This document shows positions 8,501 to 16,918 of a DNA stretch of 33,336 nucleotides, piece after piece. The first letter of the stretch is position 1. Every line of letters begins with the position of its first letter. A program made the position numbers and the translations under genes. The notes beneath the pieces are model-generated. The model did not search any database. It was not told the DNA's origin and worked only from the letters and a program-made list of their open reading frames with translations. The DNA is taken from positions 1 through 33,336 of the forward strand of contig JBNJHN010000020.1 in assembly GCA_051748565.1 (NCBI GenBank), in the 5' to 3' direction. The stretch comes from SKPH01 sp051748565. Lineage in GTDB: Bacteria > Bacillota > Dethiobacteria > DTU022.

Positions 8501-9478
8501 TCACCCGGATTCACAGATATTTTTATAGATTCGTGCTGCCTGTATTGCCAGGCCAACAGCATTATCAGAGGCATACTCAGGTTTGGCAAAATAAAGTTTT
8601 TTTTCGGTTATCTTTTCTTGCAATCGCTCCCTGATAAAAAGATTGGCTGTGACGCCTCCGACTGCCAGCACCCCTTTAAACTCATTTTTAATCCGGATAA
8701 TTCTGTTTGCCGCTTCCGCAATTGAATCGGTAATACAAATCTCAATAGCACGGGCCAAATCTGCATCACGGCATCCCCGTTCCAATAATCTTTCCGCATG
8801 GCTTGCCGGTCCTGAAAAGCTGATTTCCGTATCTTTAATAGCAATTGGCAGGGATGGACCATCTTCCCGACTGCCTGCTGCCAGTGCTTCCAATTGTGGC
8901 CCGGCAGGAAAGTCTAAACCCATCGCCATCCCAAGGCGATCTATGAACTGGCCGGCATTCAGATCTGTGCTGCCGCCAAGCATTTTCAACTTCAGCTGTC
9001 CTTCTTTTTCTTCGTTTGAAGATATAAGCTCCGTTGTTCCCCCGGAAATGTGAAGTACCAGGTAGCGGCCTCCGGACAGTCCCGCAGACCACAAGCCTGC
9101 CATAACATGTCCTTCCTGGTGAGAAGATGGTAAAAACAAAAGGCCCGCGGTTTGCGCTAAAAACGAACCAAAGGCCTCGGATACTTTAAACACCGGCATG
9201 TACGACCCTTCAACAGGACGCGGCCGGGTTGCTGATGCTACCACAGCTATGACCGAATCTTTAAAACTATCAGTACCTTCTTCCAACAGTTTCGGCATAT
9301 TGGCAATATGAGCGAAAACTGCCTCTGATTGACGCATGCCCAGGCTGCCCTTCTTAACCGGCAGCGGCAACCTTTTATCCAATATAAGCTTTTCATCACC
9401 GTCAACCAGGGCCAGGGATGTGGTGTAGGCCGAGGTATCGAGCCCGAGATATAAAGGTTGCTTAAGATTCTCTTCCAA
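8501..9478 (-). CDS. TsaD/Kae1-family paralogue (annotated elsewhere as O-sialoglycoprotein endopeptidase)
   Basis: The 325-residue ASKHA-fold protein shows family marks: LGLDTSAYTTSLAL at the N terminus, a metal-binding H120-x3-H124 pair (SSHQEGH), HISGGTTEL and a C-terminal VGGVTANLF. The start differs from the universal TsaD (which has ETSCDET), so it is probably the second, Clostridia-type paralogue, not the tRNA t6A enzyme itself. Its reaction is unknown to me. It overlaps nusB by 17 bases and closes the asp23-nusB operon. A short stem followed by six Ts (around 8453-8477) lies downstream and may be a weak terminator. Confidence 0.75.
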   Translation of the reverse strand: MEENLKQPLYLGLDTSAYTTSLALVDGDEKLILDKRLPLPVKKGSLGMRQSEAVFAHIANMPKLLEEGTDSFKDSVIAVVASATRPRPVEGSYMPVFKVSEAFGSFLAQTAGLLFLPSSHQEGHVMAGLWSAGLSGGRYLVLHISGGTTELISSNEEKEGQLKLKMLGGSTDLNAGQFIDRLGMAMGLDFPAGPQLEALAAGSREDGPSLPIAIKDTEISFSGPASHAERLLERGCRDADLARAIEICITDSIAEAANRIIRIKNEFKGVLAVGGVTANLFIRERLQEKITEKKLYFAKPEYASDNAVGLAIQAARIYKNICESG

Positions 9479-9878
9479 ACGTTTCTCCTACCACACGATC
9501 TAAAATACCGTTAATAAAACCAACCGCTTCACTGGTACTGCCATATTTCTTCGCTAATTCCAAAGCCTCGTTAATGGATACAGCATGGGGAATATCGGGC
9601 CTGTAGATTATTTCATAAAGGGCGAGCCGCAAAAGATTACGATCCACAGCTGACAGACGTTCCAGTTTCCATTTAACCAGGTGTTTACTAATTGTATGAT
9701 CAAGTGTCTGGCAATATTTAACTGTACCGCATACTAAGTCATGGACGAATTGTTCGTCATCACTTTTAAGATTGAATCCATCGAGAGAATTATGCAATGC
9801 CAGTTCGGCTCTGCATTTGCCGATATCAATTTGAAAAAGAGCTCTGAATGCCACATCTCTCGCTAAACGGCGGGACAA
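9462..9878 (-). CDS. nusB: Transcription antitermination factor NusB
   Basis: NusB binds boxA RNA with NusE (S10) to support antitermination on rRNA operons. At 138 residues it has the usual length and all-helical pattern: ARDVAFRALFQID at the N terminus, VDRNLLRLALYEIIY in the middle and SINEALELAKKYGS followed by FINGILDRV at the C terminus. The start is a TTG at 9878, 9 bases after a GGAGGT; no better start exists upstream in frame. The 124 bases between it and the DUF2273 gene hold nothing recognisable beyond this ribosome site. Confidence 0.95.
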   Translation of the reverse strand: MSRRLARDVAFRALFQIDIGKCRAELALHNSLDGFNLKSDDEQFVHDLVCGTVKYCQTLDHTISKHLVKWKLERLSAVDRNLLRLALYEIIYRPDIPHAVSINEALELAKKYGSTSEAVGFINGILDRVVGETFGRES

Positions 9879-10002
9879 TAGGTGTCTACCTCCATGCTGC
9901 CTGGTTTACAAAGTTCAGATCTTTCAACAGGAATAAATGAAATAAAGGCTGATCGGGCTGCTTCATTCAAAAGCTGTTTTAACCCTAAACCAGCCGTAAC
10001 AA

Positions 10003-10230
10003 TTATAGATCTTCTTTTGGGGAAAATAATCTTCTAAAAAAACGGCCGAAGTTATTGCTAACTTCCAAACGCCATCCGATCAACAACCCTATACCGATAC
10101 AAAGAAATATAAAAATACTCAACCAAAAACCGTAATTGATCACCAGCAGGGCGAAGACGAGACCGAGCAAGCCGCCTAATATTTTTCCCCAGTGTTTATT
10201 TATTAACAACCACCAGTTTAATTCAGACAA
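10003..10230 (-). CDS. DUF2273 small membrane protein
   Basis: Seventy-five residues with two hydrophobic segments (about 15-32 and 34-49) and a basic C terminus, matching the DUF2273 family that accompanies Asp23 and AmaP in Firmicutes. Its role is unknown; a membrane partner of the Asp23/AmaP envelope-stress complex is likely from context. The start is a TTG six bases after GGAGGGG; an ATG within that gap is out of frame and stops at once. Confidence 0.85.
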   Translation of the reverse strand: MSELNWWLLINKHWGKILGGLLGLVFALLVINYGFWLSIFIFLCIGIGLLIGWRLEVSNNFGRFFRRLFSPKEDL

Positions 10231-10272
10231 AGCATGCCCCTCCTTGCAGCATTTTTACCGCATATTTTTAAC

Positions 10273-10803
10273 CTACTTCCTGGAAGCGGCCTGATCCATG
10301 TTAACGTTTTCCACTATCACTTTTATTTCATGGACAGTAATCCCGGTTATCTCTTCAAGGTATTCCTTGGTTTTTGATTGCAAGTCATTGATCAAACCGG
10401 GAAGAGCAACGTCGGGCATAACCGTTATGCGAACACGGACTACCAAACCGTCAGGAGTAAAAACAACTTTTCTGCCGGCGTCTTTAATGCCCTGGATTTG
10501 CTGCACAACCCGCAGGACCATATTTTCTATTGCGGTAATCGAGATCATTATCTCACCAAATTCACTGCCCTTTAAAACGGCATTACCAACCTTCTTCGAA
10601 GGGCGCAGTCCCAGGGCCAGCAAAATCAGGGCAATGAGCAGCAGAGCAGCCCCTGTAGCCAGCAGGGTGTTTTCACCTGCCCACGCAGGTGCGGTTACAG
10701 CCAGTCCGGGTACTAAATCATATGTAATTATCAGCAGGAAAAGAGCGCCACCAATAAACAGAAGCCCCAGGAATACAAGAATAATGCGGGCAACCGCTTT
10801 CAT
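10273..10803 (-). CDS. amaP: Alkaline shock membrane anchor AmaP
   Basis: AmaP anchors Asp23 at the cell membrane. The 176-residue protein has two N-terminal membrane segments (about 5-28 and 47-66), followed by a cytoplasmic domain that is itself Asp23-like (GEIMISITAIENMV, then VRVRITVMPDV and VHEIKVIVENV). The start ATG at 10803 follows GGGGGAG. It lies 33 bases downstream of asp23 and upstream of DUF2273, the standard order for this set. Confidence 0.88.
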   Translation of the reverse strand: MKAVARIILVFLGLLFIGGALFLLIITYDLVPGLAVTAPAWAGENTLLATGAALLLIALILLALGLRPSKKVGNAVLKGSEFGEIMISITAIENMVLRVVQQIQGIKDAGRKVVFTPDGLVVRVRITVMPDVALPGLINDLQSKTKEYLEEITGITVHEIKVIVENVNMDQAASRK

Positions 10804-10836
10804 GCTTACTCCCCCTTAAAAAGACGCATTTTTGAT

Positions 10837-11271
10837 TTACTTTTCTTGTTCTTCCACCACTTCGCCAGTTTCTGTTTCTGCTTCTGCTTCCGGCTCTTCA
10901 TCTTCACCCTTGGGGAAGTGAACACCCTGGACATGAACATTTACATGAGCAACTTTTAAACCGGTCATCTCCTCGACCGCTTTTTTTACGCTCTCCTGAA
11001 TATCCCAGGCCACATCGGGGATACGAATACCATATTCCACTATGATAAAAATATCTATTTTTGCTTCTTCGGTACCGACTTCAACTTTTACACCCTTGGA
11101 TAGGTTACGGCGGCCAAGTACCTCTGCAATGCCGCCTCCGATGCCCCCGCTCATTGAAGATACTCCTTCAATTTCGGTTGCGGCGAGACCGGCAATAATC
11201 GATACTACTTCGTCGGCAATCCTGACAACACCCAGTTCCGATGGTAATGTACGGAACTCTTCTTTAGCCAT
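10837..11271 (-). CDS. Asp23/Gls24 family envelope stress protein
   Basis: A cytoplasmic, membrane-associated protein of 144 residues with the Asp23 core: VVSIIAGLAATEIEGV, a glycine-rich GGIGGGIAEVLG, the VEVGTEEAKIDIFIIVEYG strand region and VNVHVQGVHF. The last 25 residues are very rich in glutamate. ATG at 11271 with GGGAGG upstream. It is the first gene behind the promoter at 11330-11358 and probably leads the asp23-amaP-DUF2273-nusB-TsaD-like unit. Confidence 0.92.
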   Translation of the reverse strand: MAKEEFRTLPSELGVVRIADEVVSIIAGLAATEIEGVSSMSGGIGGGIAEVLGRRNLSKGVKVEVGTEEAKIDIFIIVEYGIRIPDVAWDIQESVKKAVEEMTGLKVAHVNVHVQGVHFPKGEDEEPEAEAETETGEVVEEQEK

Positions 11272-11329
11272 TTTAATCTGCCTCCCAAATTATTAATATA
11301 CATCCTCTAGATTTTATCCTGCTTATCTA

Positions 11330-11358
11330 ATTATATCAGACTGCAACACCCGGTTCAA
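11330..11358 (-). promoter_or_regulatory. SigA-type promoter of the asp23-amaP-nusB operon
   Basis: On the minus strand TTGAAC (11353-11358) and a perfect TATAAT (11330-11335) are 17 bases apart, about 60 bases upstream of the asp23 start and in the gap after the zinc-ribbon gene. Confidence 0.8.
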
Positions 11359-11403
11359 TTTTCCCGAACCCCGGCAGTTAAAATCCAGACATGTTCTTCT
11401 AAA

Positions 11404-11862
11404 TCACTCTTCCTTTTCTTCGGTCGCTTCAGGCAGTTCATCGGACTCCAAATCCCATTCTTCGTCATCTACCAGAACTATTTCGCCACACCCGGGACAG
11501 GTTACCTCAATTGACGATTCCTGATCAAGGATGTCATCTTCGACCACTACAATCTCATGACAATTTGGGCATTCGATTGAAAAACCGCCCTCAAATTCAT
11601 CTTCATAGTAGTCCTCATCATCGAAATCTGAATCTTCGTCATAAAAATCGTCTTCCAATTCGGTAAGATCGTCATCAATCGCTTCGGTATATTCGAACAG
11701 TTCTTCATAATCAACTCTAAGCTGTTCTATCTCATCGGTCATCTCTTCAAGCAGGTCGACAATACGCTGCAGCACTTTCTGCTCCTTGCTTTCATCGCCC
11801 AGTTCCAGCCCTTCAGTAAATCCCCTAAGATAGGATACACGTGCTTTCAGATCTTCAGTCAT
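11404..11862 (-). CDS. CD1247-type N-terminal domain protein with a zinc ribbon
   Basis: A strongly acidic 152-residue protein. The N-terminal 55 residues are helical and resemble the domain named after C. difficile CD1247 (DLKARVSYLRGFTEGL, then a long amphipathic helix). A run rich in Asp/Glu/Tyr follows (about 62-90). At 95-130 two Cys pairs (CPNC and CPGC) form a probable zinc ribbon. The function is not known. Homologues usually sit next to efp, as here. ATG at 11862 after GGGAGGG. Confidence 0.8.
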   Translation of the reverse strand: MTEDLKARVSYLRGFTEGLELGDESKEQKVLQRIVDLLEEMTDEIEQLRVDYEELFEYTEAIDDDLTELEDDFYDEDSDFDDEDYYEDEFEGGFSIECPNCHEIVVVEDDILDQESSIEVTCPGCGEIVLVDDEEWDLESDELPEATEEKEE

Positions 11863-11898
11863 GCCGGGTCCCTCCCTTAATATAAATTATTAGACTTT

Positions 11899-12456
11899 TT
11901 AAGCCCTTTCAATATAGGCGCCTGTGCGGGTGTCAACTTTGATCGAATCACCACTGTTAACAAACAGAGGCACCTGGACAACCAGGCCGGTTTCCAATGT
12001 TGCCGGTTTGGTTGCCCCGGAAGCGGTATCGCCTTTTATTCCAGGCTCCGCCTCGGTAACTTTCAGAACTACAGTTAAGGATACATCCACACCTACCACT
12101 TCCTCGCCATGCATTAGCACGTTGAGACGGTCATTTTCTTTTAAATATTTGACTCCATCTCCTATCTGCCCTGCAGTCAGGGCAATCTGATCATATGATT
12201 CCATATCCATCATGTGGAATAAATCATCATCCCGGTAAAGAAATTCCATCTCTTTACGCTCAAGATGAGCCCTGGCTACCTTCTCACCGGCCCGAAAGGT
12301 ACGATCGATTATTGAGCCTGTCCGCAGGTTCTTCAGTTTTGAGCGTACAAATGCAGCTCCTTTCCCAGGTTTAACATGCTGGAATTCCAGGACATTGAAT
12401 ATATCCCCGTCCAGCTCAATGGTTATACCCGTATGGAATTCATTCGTTGAGATCAT
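11899..12456 (-). CDS. efp: Elongation factor P
   Basis: EF-P rescues ribosomes stalled at consecutive prolines. Its 185 residues are the normal length, with KOW-like N-terminal, central OB and C-terminal OB domains. The tip loop reads HVKPGKGAAF with Lys32 at the position modified in B. subtilis. The C terminus has the signature SGDSIKVDTRTGAYIERA. ATG at 12456 with a short GTAGGA site. It lies 26 bases after pepP, a common pairing. Confidence 0.97.
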   Translation of the reverse strand: MISTNEFHTGITIELDGDIFNVLEFQHVKPGKGAAFVRSKLKNLRTGSIIDRTFRAGEKVARAHLERKEMEFLYRDDDLFHMMDMESYDQIALTAGQIGDGVKYLKENDRLNVLMHGEEVVGVDVSLTVVLKVTEAEPGIKGDTASGATKPATLETGLVVQVPLFVNSGDSIKVDTRTGAYIERA

Positions 12457-12482
12457 TAAATTTCCTACCCTTCATCTATTTC

Positions 12483-13547
12483 TTACAGGATAATAAGTTC
12501 GCGGGTGCTTTTTGTTAATAAATCCGGCCCGCTGCCTGTTACATGAACCATATCTTCGATCCGCACACCGCCCCAATCCGGCAGGTAAATGCCCGGTTCA
12601 ACCGTTGTTACCATCCCCGGTTCTAAAATAGTCTTGCTGTGAGGATTCAGCACCGGCTGCTCGTGGGTTTCCAAGCCGACTCCATGGCCCAGACCATGCC
12701 CAAAATAGTCGCCATAACCGGCCTCGCTGATAATATCCCGGGCCACAGCGTCAACCTTACTGCACTGCATACCCGCCTTTACAGCTGCTCTGGATTCTTC
12801 CTGTGCTTTGTAAACAATATCATAAATTTCACGCCCGCGCTCATCAATTGCACCAATTGCCACAGTTCTGGTTATGTCGGTAGTATAACCTTCAAATATA
12901 GCACCAAAATCAACGGTTACCAGCTCCCCTTTGCCAATTAATTTCTCTGAAGCGATACCGTGCGGCATGGCACCCCGTTTTCCGGAAGCAACAATAAAGC
13001 GGAATGACCTTTCTTCAGCGCCATTTTGCAGCAAATAAATCTCCAGCCCAAGGGCAACTTCTTTTTCTGAAACCCCGGGCTTGATTAACGAGAGGAGATA
13101 TTCAAAAGCCCGATCGGTAACTTCAGCCCCCCTGCGGAGGATTTCAAGTTCAGCATCGCTCTTAATGACACGCAGTTTTTCAGCAGTTTCATCAAGGGGA
13201 ATAAGCTCGATAGATAGTTTATCGCTCATCTCACCGTAAGTTGAGTAGACAACGTGTTTCGATTCAAAACCAAGCCTGATCCAACCGGCGTCTTCGATTA
13301 ACGGGGCCAGTGATTTGTATAGATCTTCCCTCCAGCGCTGAATTTTGAAAAGCGGCGCCTGGGCAGCAGCCTGGTCAATATAGCGAAAATCGGTAACCAG
13401 GTATGCTTTATCATGGCTAATTAAAAGCACTCCCGCTGTTCCGTCGAATCCGCTCAGGTAACGGCGGTTTACCGGGTTTGTTATGATTATGGCATCAATA
13501 TTTTTTTGGTCTAAAAGTTCTCTGATCTTTTTCAGCCGTTCTGCCAT
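12483..13547 (-). CDS. pepP: Xaa-Pro aminopeptidase family (M24B) peptidase
   Basis: A cytosolic metallopeptidase that removes an N-terminal residue preceding proline, or cleaves X-Pro dipeptides. Its 354 residues comprise a creatinase-like N-terminal domain (about 1-125) and a pita-bread catalytic domain. The five metal ligands are visible: two Asp in VDFGAIFEGYTTDITR, His in HGLGHGVGLETHE, and two Glu in TTVEPGIY and GVRIEDMV. ATG at 13547 with a weak AGGA site. It sits 9 bases after aroQ and upstream of efp. Whether it prefers dipeptides (PepQ) or longer peptides cannot be told from sequence. Confidence 0.92.
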   Translation of the reverse strand: MAERLKKIRELLDQKNIDAIIITNPVNRRYLSGFDGTAGVLLISHDKAYLVTDFRYIDQAAAQAPLFKIQRWREDLYKSLAPLIEDAGWIRLGFESKHVVYSTYGEMSDKLSIELIPLDETAEKLRVIKSDAELEILRRGAEVTDRAFEYLLSLIKPGVSEKEVALGLEIYLLQNGAEERSFRFIVASGKRGAMPHGIASEKLIGKGELVTVDFGAIFEGYTTDITRTVAIGAIDERGREIYDIVYKAQEESRAAVKAGMQCSKVDAVARDIISEAGYGDYFGHGLGHGVGLETHEQPVLNPHSKTILEPGMVTTVEPGIYLPDWGGVRIEDMVHVTGSGPDLLTKSTRELIIL

Positions 13548-13556
13548 AAATTTATC

Positions 13557-14003
13557 CTAACTATTTTTTATTAAATTTACCAGAGCTTCCAGGCCAAACA
13601 GGTAACTGTCCAATCCCAGGCCACAAATGACCCCGTCAGCTACAGGTGAAATAACCGAGTGGTGCCTGAACGGCTCCCGCGCGAATAGATTGCTCAAATG
13701 GACTTCAACCAGGGGCAGTCCTGAAGCAGAAAGAGCGTCTCTTAAAGCGTAACTGTAATGGGTCAGCGCGGCCGGGTTAATTAAAATACCCTGGCAGTTT
13801 CTGGATGCATCCTGGATACGGTCAATTAAAGTCCCCTCGTGGTTTGACTGGTAGCAGTCAACTACAACTTCCAGTTCCTCCCCACGTTGCTTCAGGGCGC
13901 TGTTAAGCTCTTTTAGCTTAAGCTTTCCGTAAACTTCCGGTTCCCTGCTGCCCAGTAAATTAAGATTTGGTCCATGCAGTACAAGCACTTTAATAATGCG
14001 CAA
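13557..14003 (-). CDS. aroQ: Type II 3-dehydroquinate dehydratase
   Basis: Converts 3-dehydroquinate to 3-dehydroshikimate in the shikimate pathway; the type II enzyme is a dodecamer. From the chosen start the protein has 148 residues, the family norm, with the N-terminal LHGPNLNLLGSREPEVYG (active-site tyrosine), YQSNHEGTLIDRI, INPAALTHYSYALRDA and VEVHLSNLFAREPFRHHS. Start choice: TTG at 14003, nine bases after a perfect GGAGGT. An upstream ATG at 14036 has a fair AGGGG site but adds 11 residues not typical of the family. Confidence 0.94.
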   Translation of the reverse strand: MRIIKVLVLHGPNLNLLGSREPEVYGKLKLKELNSALKQRGEELEVVVDCYQSNHEGTLIDRIQDASRNCQGILINPAALTHYSYALRDALSASGLPLVEVHLSNLFAREPFRHHSVISPVADGVICGLGLDSYLFGLEALVNLIKNS

Positions 14004-14088
14004 TTTACCAGTACCTCCACACTGAACTCTGTTCATTTTATTTCCCCTGTTTATAATGAATTCCTGCCGTTTTGGAAAAAAATATCTG

Positions 14089-14613
14089 CTACGATTCTAT
14101 TTTTTCAACTATCTCCCGCACCACCTGTATTATAGTTTTCCCGGTTGTATCAATTCTAAGATCGCAATCGCTGTATAATATTTCCCTTTCTCCCAGTAAG
14201 CTCCTGATCTTTTCAACCGGATCCTGCCCATTGAGCAGGGGGCGTTCGCCTTTATTGCCTGACCGGCTTAAAATAGTTTTTTGATCGGCAGTTAAAAGAA
14301 TTAGGAACCCATTATTTTTAAGAAATACCCTGTTTTCTTCACGCAGTAAAACTCCCCCTCCGGTTGCCACAACCAGGCTTCCTGCAGGATAGCTGCTGAG
14401 CTGGGCAACAGCTTCGCTTTCCCGTATCCTGAAATAGGGTTCACCAAATTTTTCAAAGATCTGCCGTGTTTTTAAACCGGTTTTTTGCTCTATCAACCGG
14501 TCAGTATCGATAAAAGTTCTGTCCAGCTTTTCGGCCAGCTTCTCCCCGACAGATGTTTTTCCGGTTGCCATAAAACCGATTAGGATTATATTTAAATTAT
14601 CTGCTTTATGCAT
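14089..14613 (-). CDS. aroK: Shikimate kinase
   Basis: Phosphorylates shikimate with ATP at the 3-hydroxyl. The 174-residue P-loop kinase shows the Walker A GFMATGKTS near residue 14, DTDRLIE (shikimate-binding Asp), FRIRESEAV, ATGGGVLL and the lid arginine in ERPLL. ATG at 14613 with no close strong ribosome site. It lies between the GspH-type pseudopilin and aroQ in a mixed shikimate/pilus unit. Confidence 0.95.
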   Translation of the reverse strand: MHKADNLNIILIGFMATGKTSVGEKLAEKLDRTFIDTDRLIEQKTGLKTRQIFEKFGEPYFRIRESEAVAQLSSYPAGSLVVATGGGVLLREENRVFLKNNGFLILLTADQKTILSRSGNKGERPLLNGQDPVEKIRSLLGEREILYSDCDLRIDTTGKTIIQVVREIVEKIES

Positions 14614-14636
14614 ATCGAATCTATCCGTCCTTAAAT

Positions 14637-15140
14637 TTACCAGCTTGAAGGTGGTTCATCAGATACCCTTACCCGTCCGGTAGCCGGCGTGACGATTATA
14701 TAGATTACCCTGCCCCTGGTATCGGTTAAGGCCACGGTGCCGCCGCTGTTAGGGGCACCATTACGATTGAAGCTGAGTGTGGGGTAACCGGCAACTATCG
14801 GAAAATTTATTGAGCTATATTTAACTCCTTCCGGTAGCCTTACTCTTTCCCTGGCTCCGGTTTTCCCATCCTTAATCCGGTAGTCATTCACTGATTCGCG
14901 CATTTCAATAAGCTGTGCCCAACCGACCGTAATTGCTTTTTGCTGGGTTTTACGTATATCTATTGCCATGCCGCGCGCAGCCAGTTCAAGATTCCTATTA
15001 CTGTTAATATTGGCAACAGCAGGTGCAGCAATAAGGGCTATCAGACCGAGCAGGGCAATCACGCAGATAAGCTCAATTAAAGTAAAACCCGTTTCGCCTG
15101 CCCTGTGTGCCCGGGAATTTATGCAATTATTCGGCTTCAT
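14637..15140 (-). CDS. GspH/FimT-type pseudopilin
   Basis: A minor pilin of 167 residues with a class III leader: basic N terminus, then G^FTLIELICVIALLGL with Glu at +5, giving a prepilin peptidase cut site about 20 residues in. The mature part carries a GspH-like domain (ARGMAIDIRKTQQKAIT, then a glycine-rich C terminus). Substrate of PilD. Start ATG at 15140 after AGAGGTG; a GTG two codons upstream is possible. It follows pilB directly, so it belongs to the pilus set despite sharing the unit with aroE and aroK. Confidence 0.85.
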   Translation of the reverse strand: MKPNNCINSRAHRAGETGFTLIELICVIALLGLIALIAAPAVANINSNRNLELAARGMAIDIRKTQQKAITVGWAQLIEMRESVNDYRIKDGKTGARERVRLPEGVKYSSINFPIVAGYPTLSFNRNGAPNSGGTVALTDTRGRVIYIIVTPATGRVRVSDEPPSSW

Positions 15141-15148
15141 AAGCACCT

Positions 15149-16912
15149 CTAATCCTGACCCATGCGTAATATTTCAGCAATGCCACTTACATCATCGGAA
15201 AAGCCCGATCCTGATATACTGTTGAAAGTAGTTCTGATAATTTCGTCAACCGTTGTCTGACCGGCTTCGACACGGCGCAGACCGTCCTGCACAAGTGGGA
15301 TCATACCCTGCCCGACGGCTTTCTTTTGTAATATTTCTGCACTCGGTTTTCTAAGGATCAGTTCCTGCAGTTCATCATTAATGACAAAAATCTCATGGAT
15401 TGCAGTACGACCCCGGTAGCCGGTATTGTTGCATCGTTTACATTTAACTCCCCGCATCAGTTTCAGGGGAGGGTCTTTATAGAAAAAATTTTGATATAAG
15501 CATTTTTCTTTTTCACCGGGTTTATACTCCTCTATACAGTCAGGACATATTTTTCTTACCAGCCTCTGGGCTACAACGCCCATCAGGGAAGCGGTAACCA
15601 GGTACTCTGCAAGGCCCATATCTGAAAGGCGTGTGATGGCACCGGCTGCATTGTTGGTGTGCAGTGTACTCAGGACCAAATGCCCGGTGAAGGCTGCCTG
15701 GGTTGTAATCCTTGCTGTTTCAAGATCTCTTATTTCACCGACCATGATGATATCGGGATCCTGACGTAGAATAGAGCGCAGTGCATTGGCAAAACTACGG
15801 TTGATTCGCGGGTTAACCTGGACCTGGTTAACTCCCTTCAAACGGTACTCAACCGGATCTTCAACAGTGATGATATTTTCATGCGGCCGGTTAAGATAAT
15901 GCAGCGCCGAATATAGAGTGGTTGTTTTGCCACACCCGGTCGGACCGGTGACCAAAACAAGGCCGTAATGATTCAGCAGTAGGCGCATGAAGGTTTGATA
16001 GTTGTCCTTTGAAAAACCCAGTTTTTCCAGGGGGAGAATAATCTTTTCTTTCTCCAGCAGACGGATGACCACTTTTTCTCCGTGTACAGTAGGCAGGGTT
16101 GAAACCCGCAGGCTGATCTCTTTTCCGGTCCCTTTCCAATCAATATTCCCATCCTGGGGCAGCCTTCTTTCGGCAATATCAAGGTTGGCCATTATTTTTA
16201 TTCTGGATATAATATGTGCCCGGGTATGCTTCGGTGGAGCGGTCAAATCATGCAGTATGCCATCAAGACGGATGCGGATACGCAGTTTTTCCTCTGATGG
16301 CTCAAGGTGGATGTCGCTGGCCCCTTCATCAATTGCTCTCTCAATTAAAGAATTTACCATTTTGACTACGGGGGCATTATCAACTTTCTGACGGGAATAA
16401 CGGGCTTGATCTTCTTTACTGCTGCCCTCCGAAACTTTAACCTTACGGACAGATACAGCCTGGTTTGCCGGTCCTTCCATACTGTAAAGCTGGGTCAGCA
16501 GGTAATTTACACTGCTCTCCCTGGCTGCAACCGGGTAGACCTCCGCCCCGGTTACCATGGCCACATCATCAACGGCTTCGAGATTCAGGGGATCAACCAT
16601 GGCCAGGGTTACCTGCCCATCTTTAACAGCTATTGGGATGACCCTGTGACGCACAGCCATTTCCGCCGGAATAGAATTGGCATCGGCAGGGTCTATACGG
16701 CAGCGGTCAAGGTCGACCTGCGGGATATTCAGTTTTTCTTCTATAATTCCGAGCAGTTTTTCTTCTGAAATTAAACCCTTGTCCACCAACAACCTGCCGA
16801 TACGTTTGCCCGATTTTCGGTGCTCTTCAAGAAGAGCGCCGAGCTGTTTTTCTGTAATCAATTCTGCTTCGATTAGTGCTGTCTCTATCCTGCGGTTGTT
16901 AAAAGTGGCCAC
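15149..16912 (-). CDS. pilB: Type IV pilus assembly ATPase PilB
   Basis: Hexameric ATPase that drives pilus extension on the cytoplasmic face. The 587 residues begin with a GspE/MshEN N-terminal domain (about 1-150) with two repeats: RIETALIEAELI, a weak copy, and RIGRLLVDKGLI, close to the cyclic-di-GMP motif RLG-x-G. The catalytic part has Walker A GPTGCGKTT at 323-331, the Asp box ITVEDPVEY, Walker B IIMVGEIRD near 390, the His box HLVLSTLHTN, and a zinc site at C456, C459, C491 and C494. Start GTG at 16912, nine bases after GGAGGGG lying at the end of aroE. Only this ATPase is present in the window; there is no PilT. Confidence 0.95.
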   Translation of the reverse strand: MATFNNRRIETALIEAELITEKQLGALLEEHRKSGKRIGRLLVDKGLISEEKLLGIIEEKLNIPQVDLDRCRIDPADANSIPAEMAVRHRVIPIAVKDGQVTLAMVDPLNLEAVDDVAMVTGAEVYPVAARESSVNYLLTQLYSMEGPANQAVSVRKVKVSEGSSKEDQARYSRQKVDNAPVVKMVNSLIERAIDEGASDIHLEPSEEKLRIRIRLDGILHDLTAPPKHTRAHIISRIKIMANLDIAERRLPQDGNIDWKGTGKEISLRVSTLPTVHGEKVVIRLLEKEKIILPLEKLGFSKDNYQTFMRLLLNHYGLVLVTGPTGCGKTTTLYSALHYLNRPHENIITVEDPVEYRLKGVNQVQVNPRINRSFANALRSILRQDPDIIMVGEIRDLETARITTQAAFTGHLVLSTLHTNNAAGAITRLSDMGLAEYLVTASLMGVVAQRLVRKICPDCIEEYKPGEKEKCLYQNFFYKDPPLKLMRGVKCKRCNNTGYRGRTAIHEIFVINDELQELILRKPSAEILQKKAVGQGMIPLVQDGLRRVEAGQTTVDEIIRTTFNSISGSGFSDDVSGIAEILRMGQD

Positions 16913-16918
16913 TGCTGC

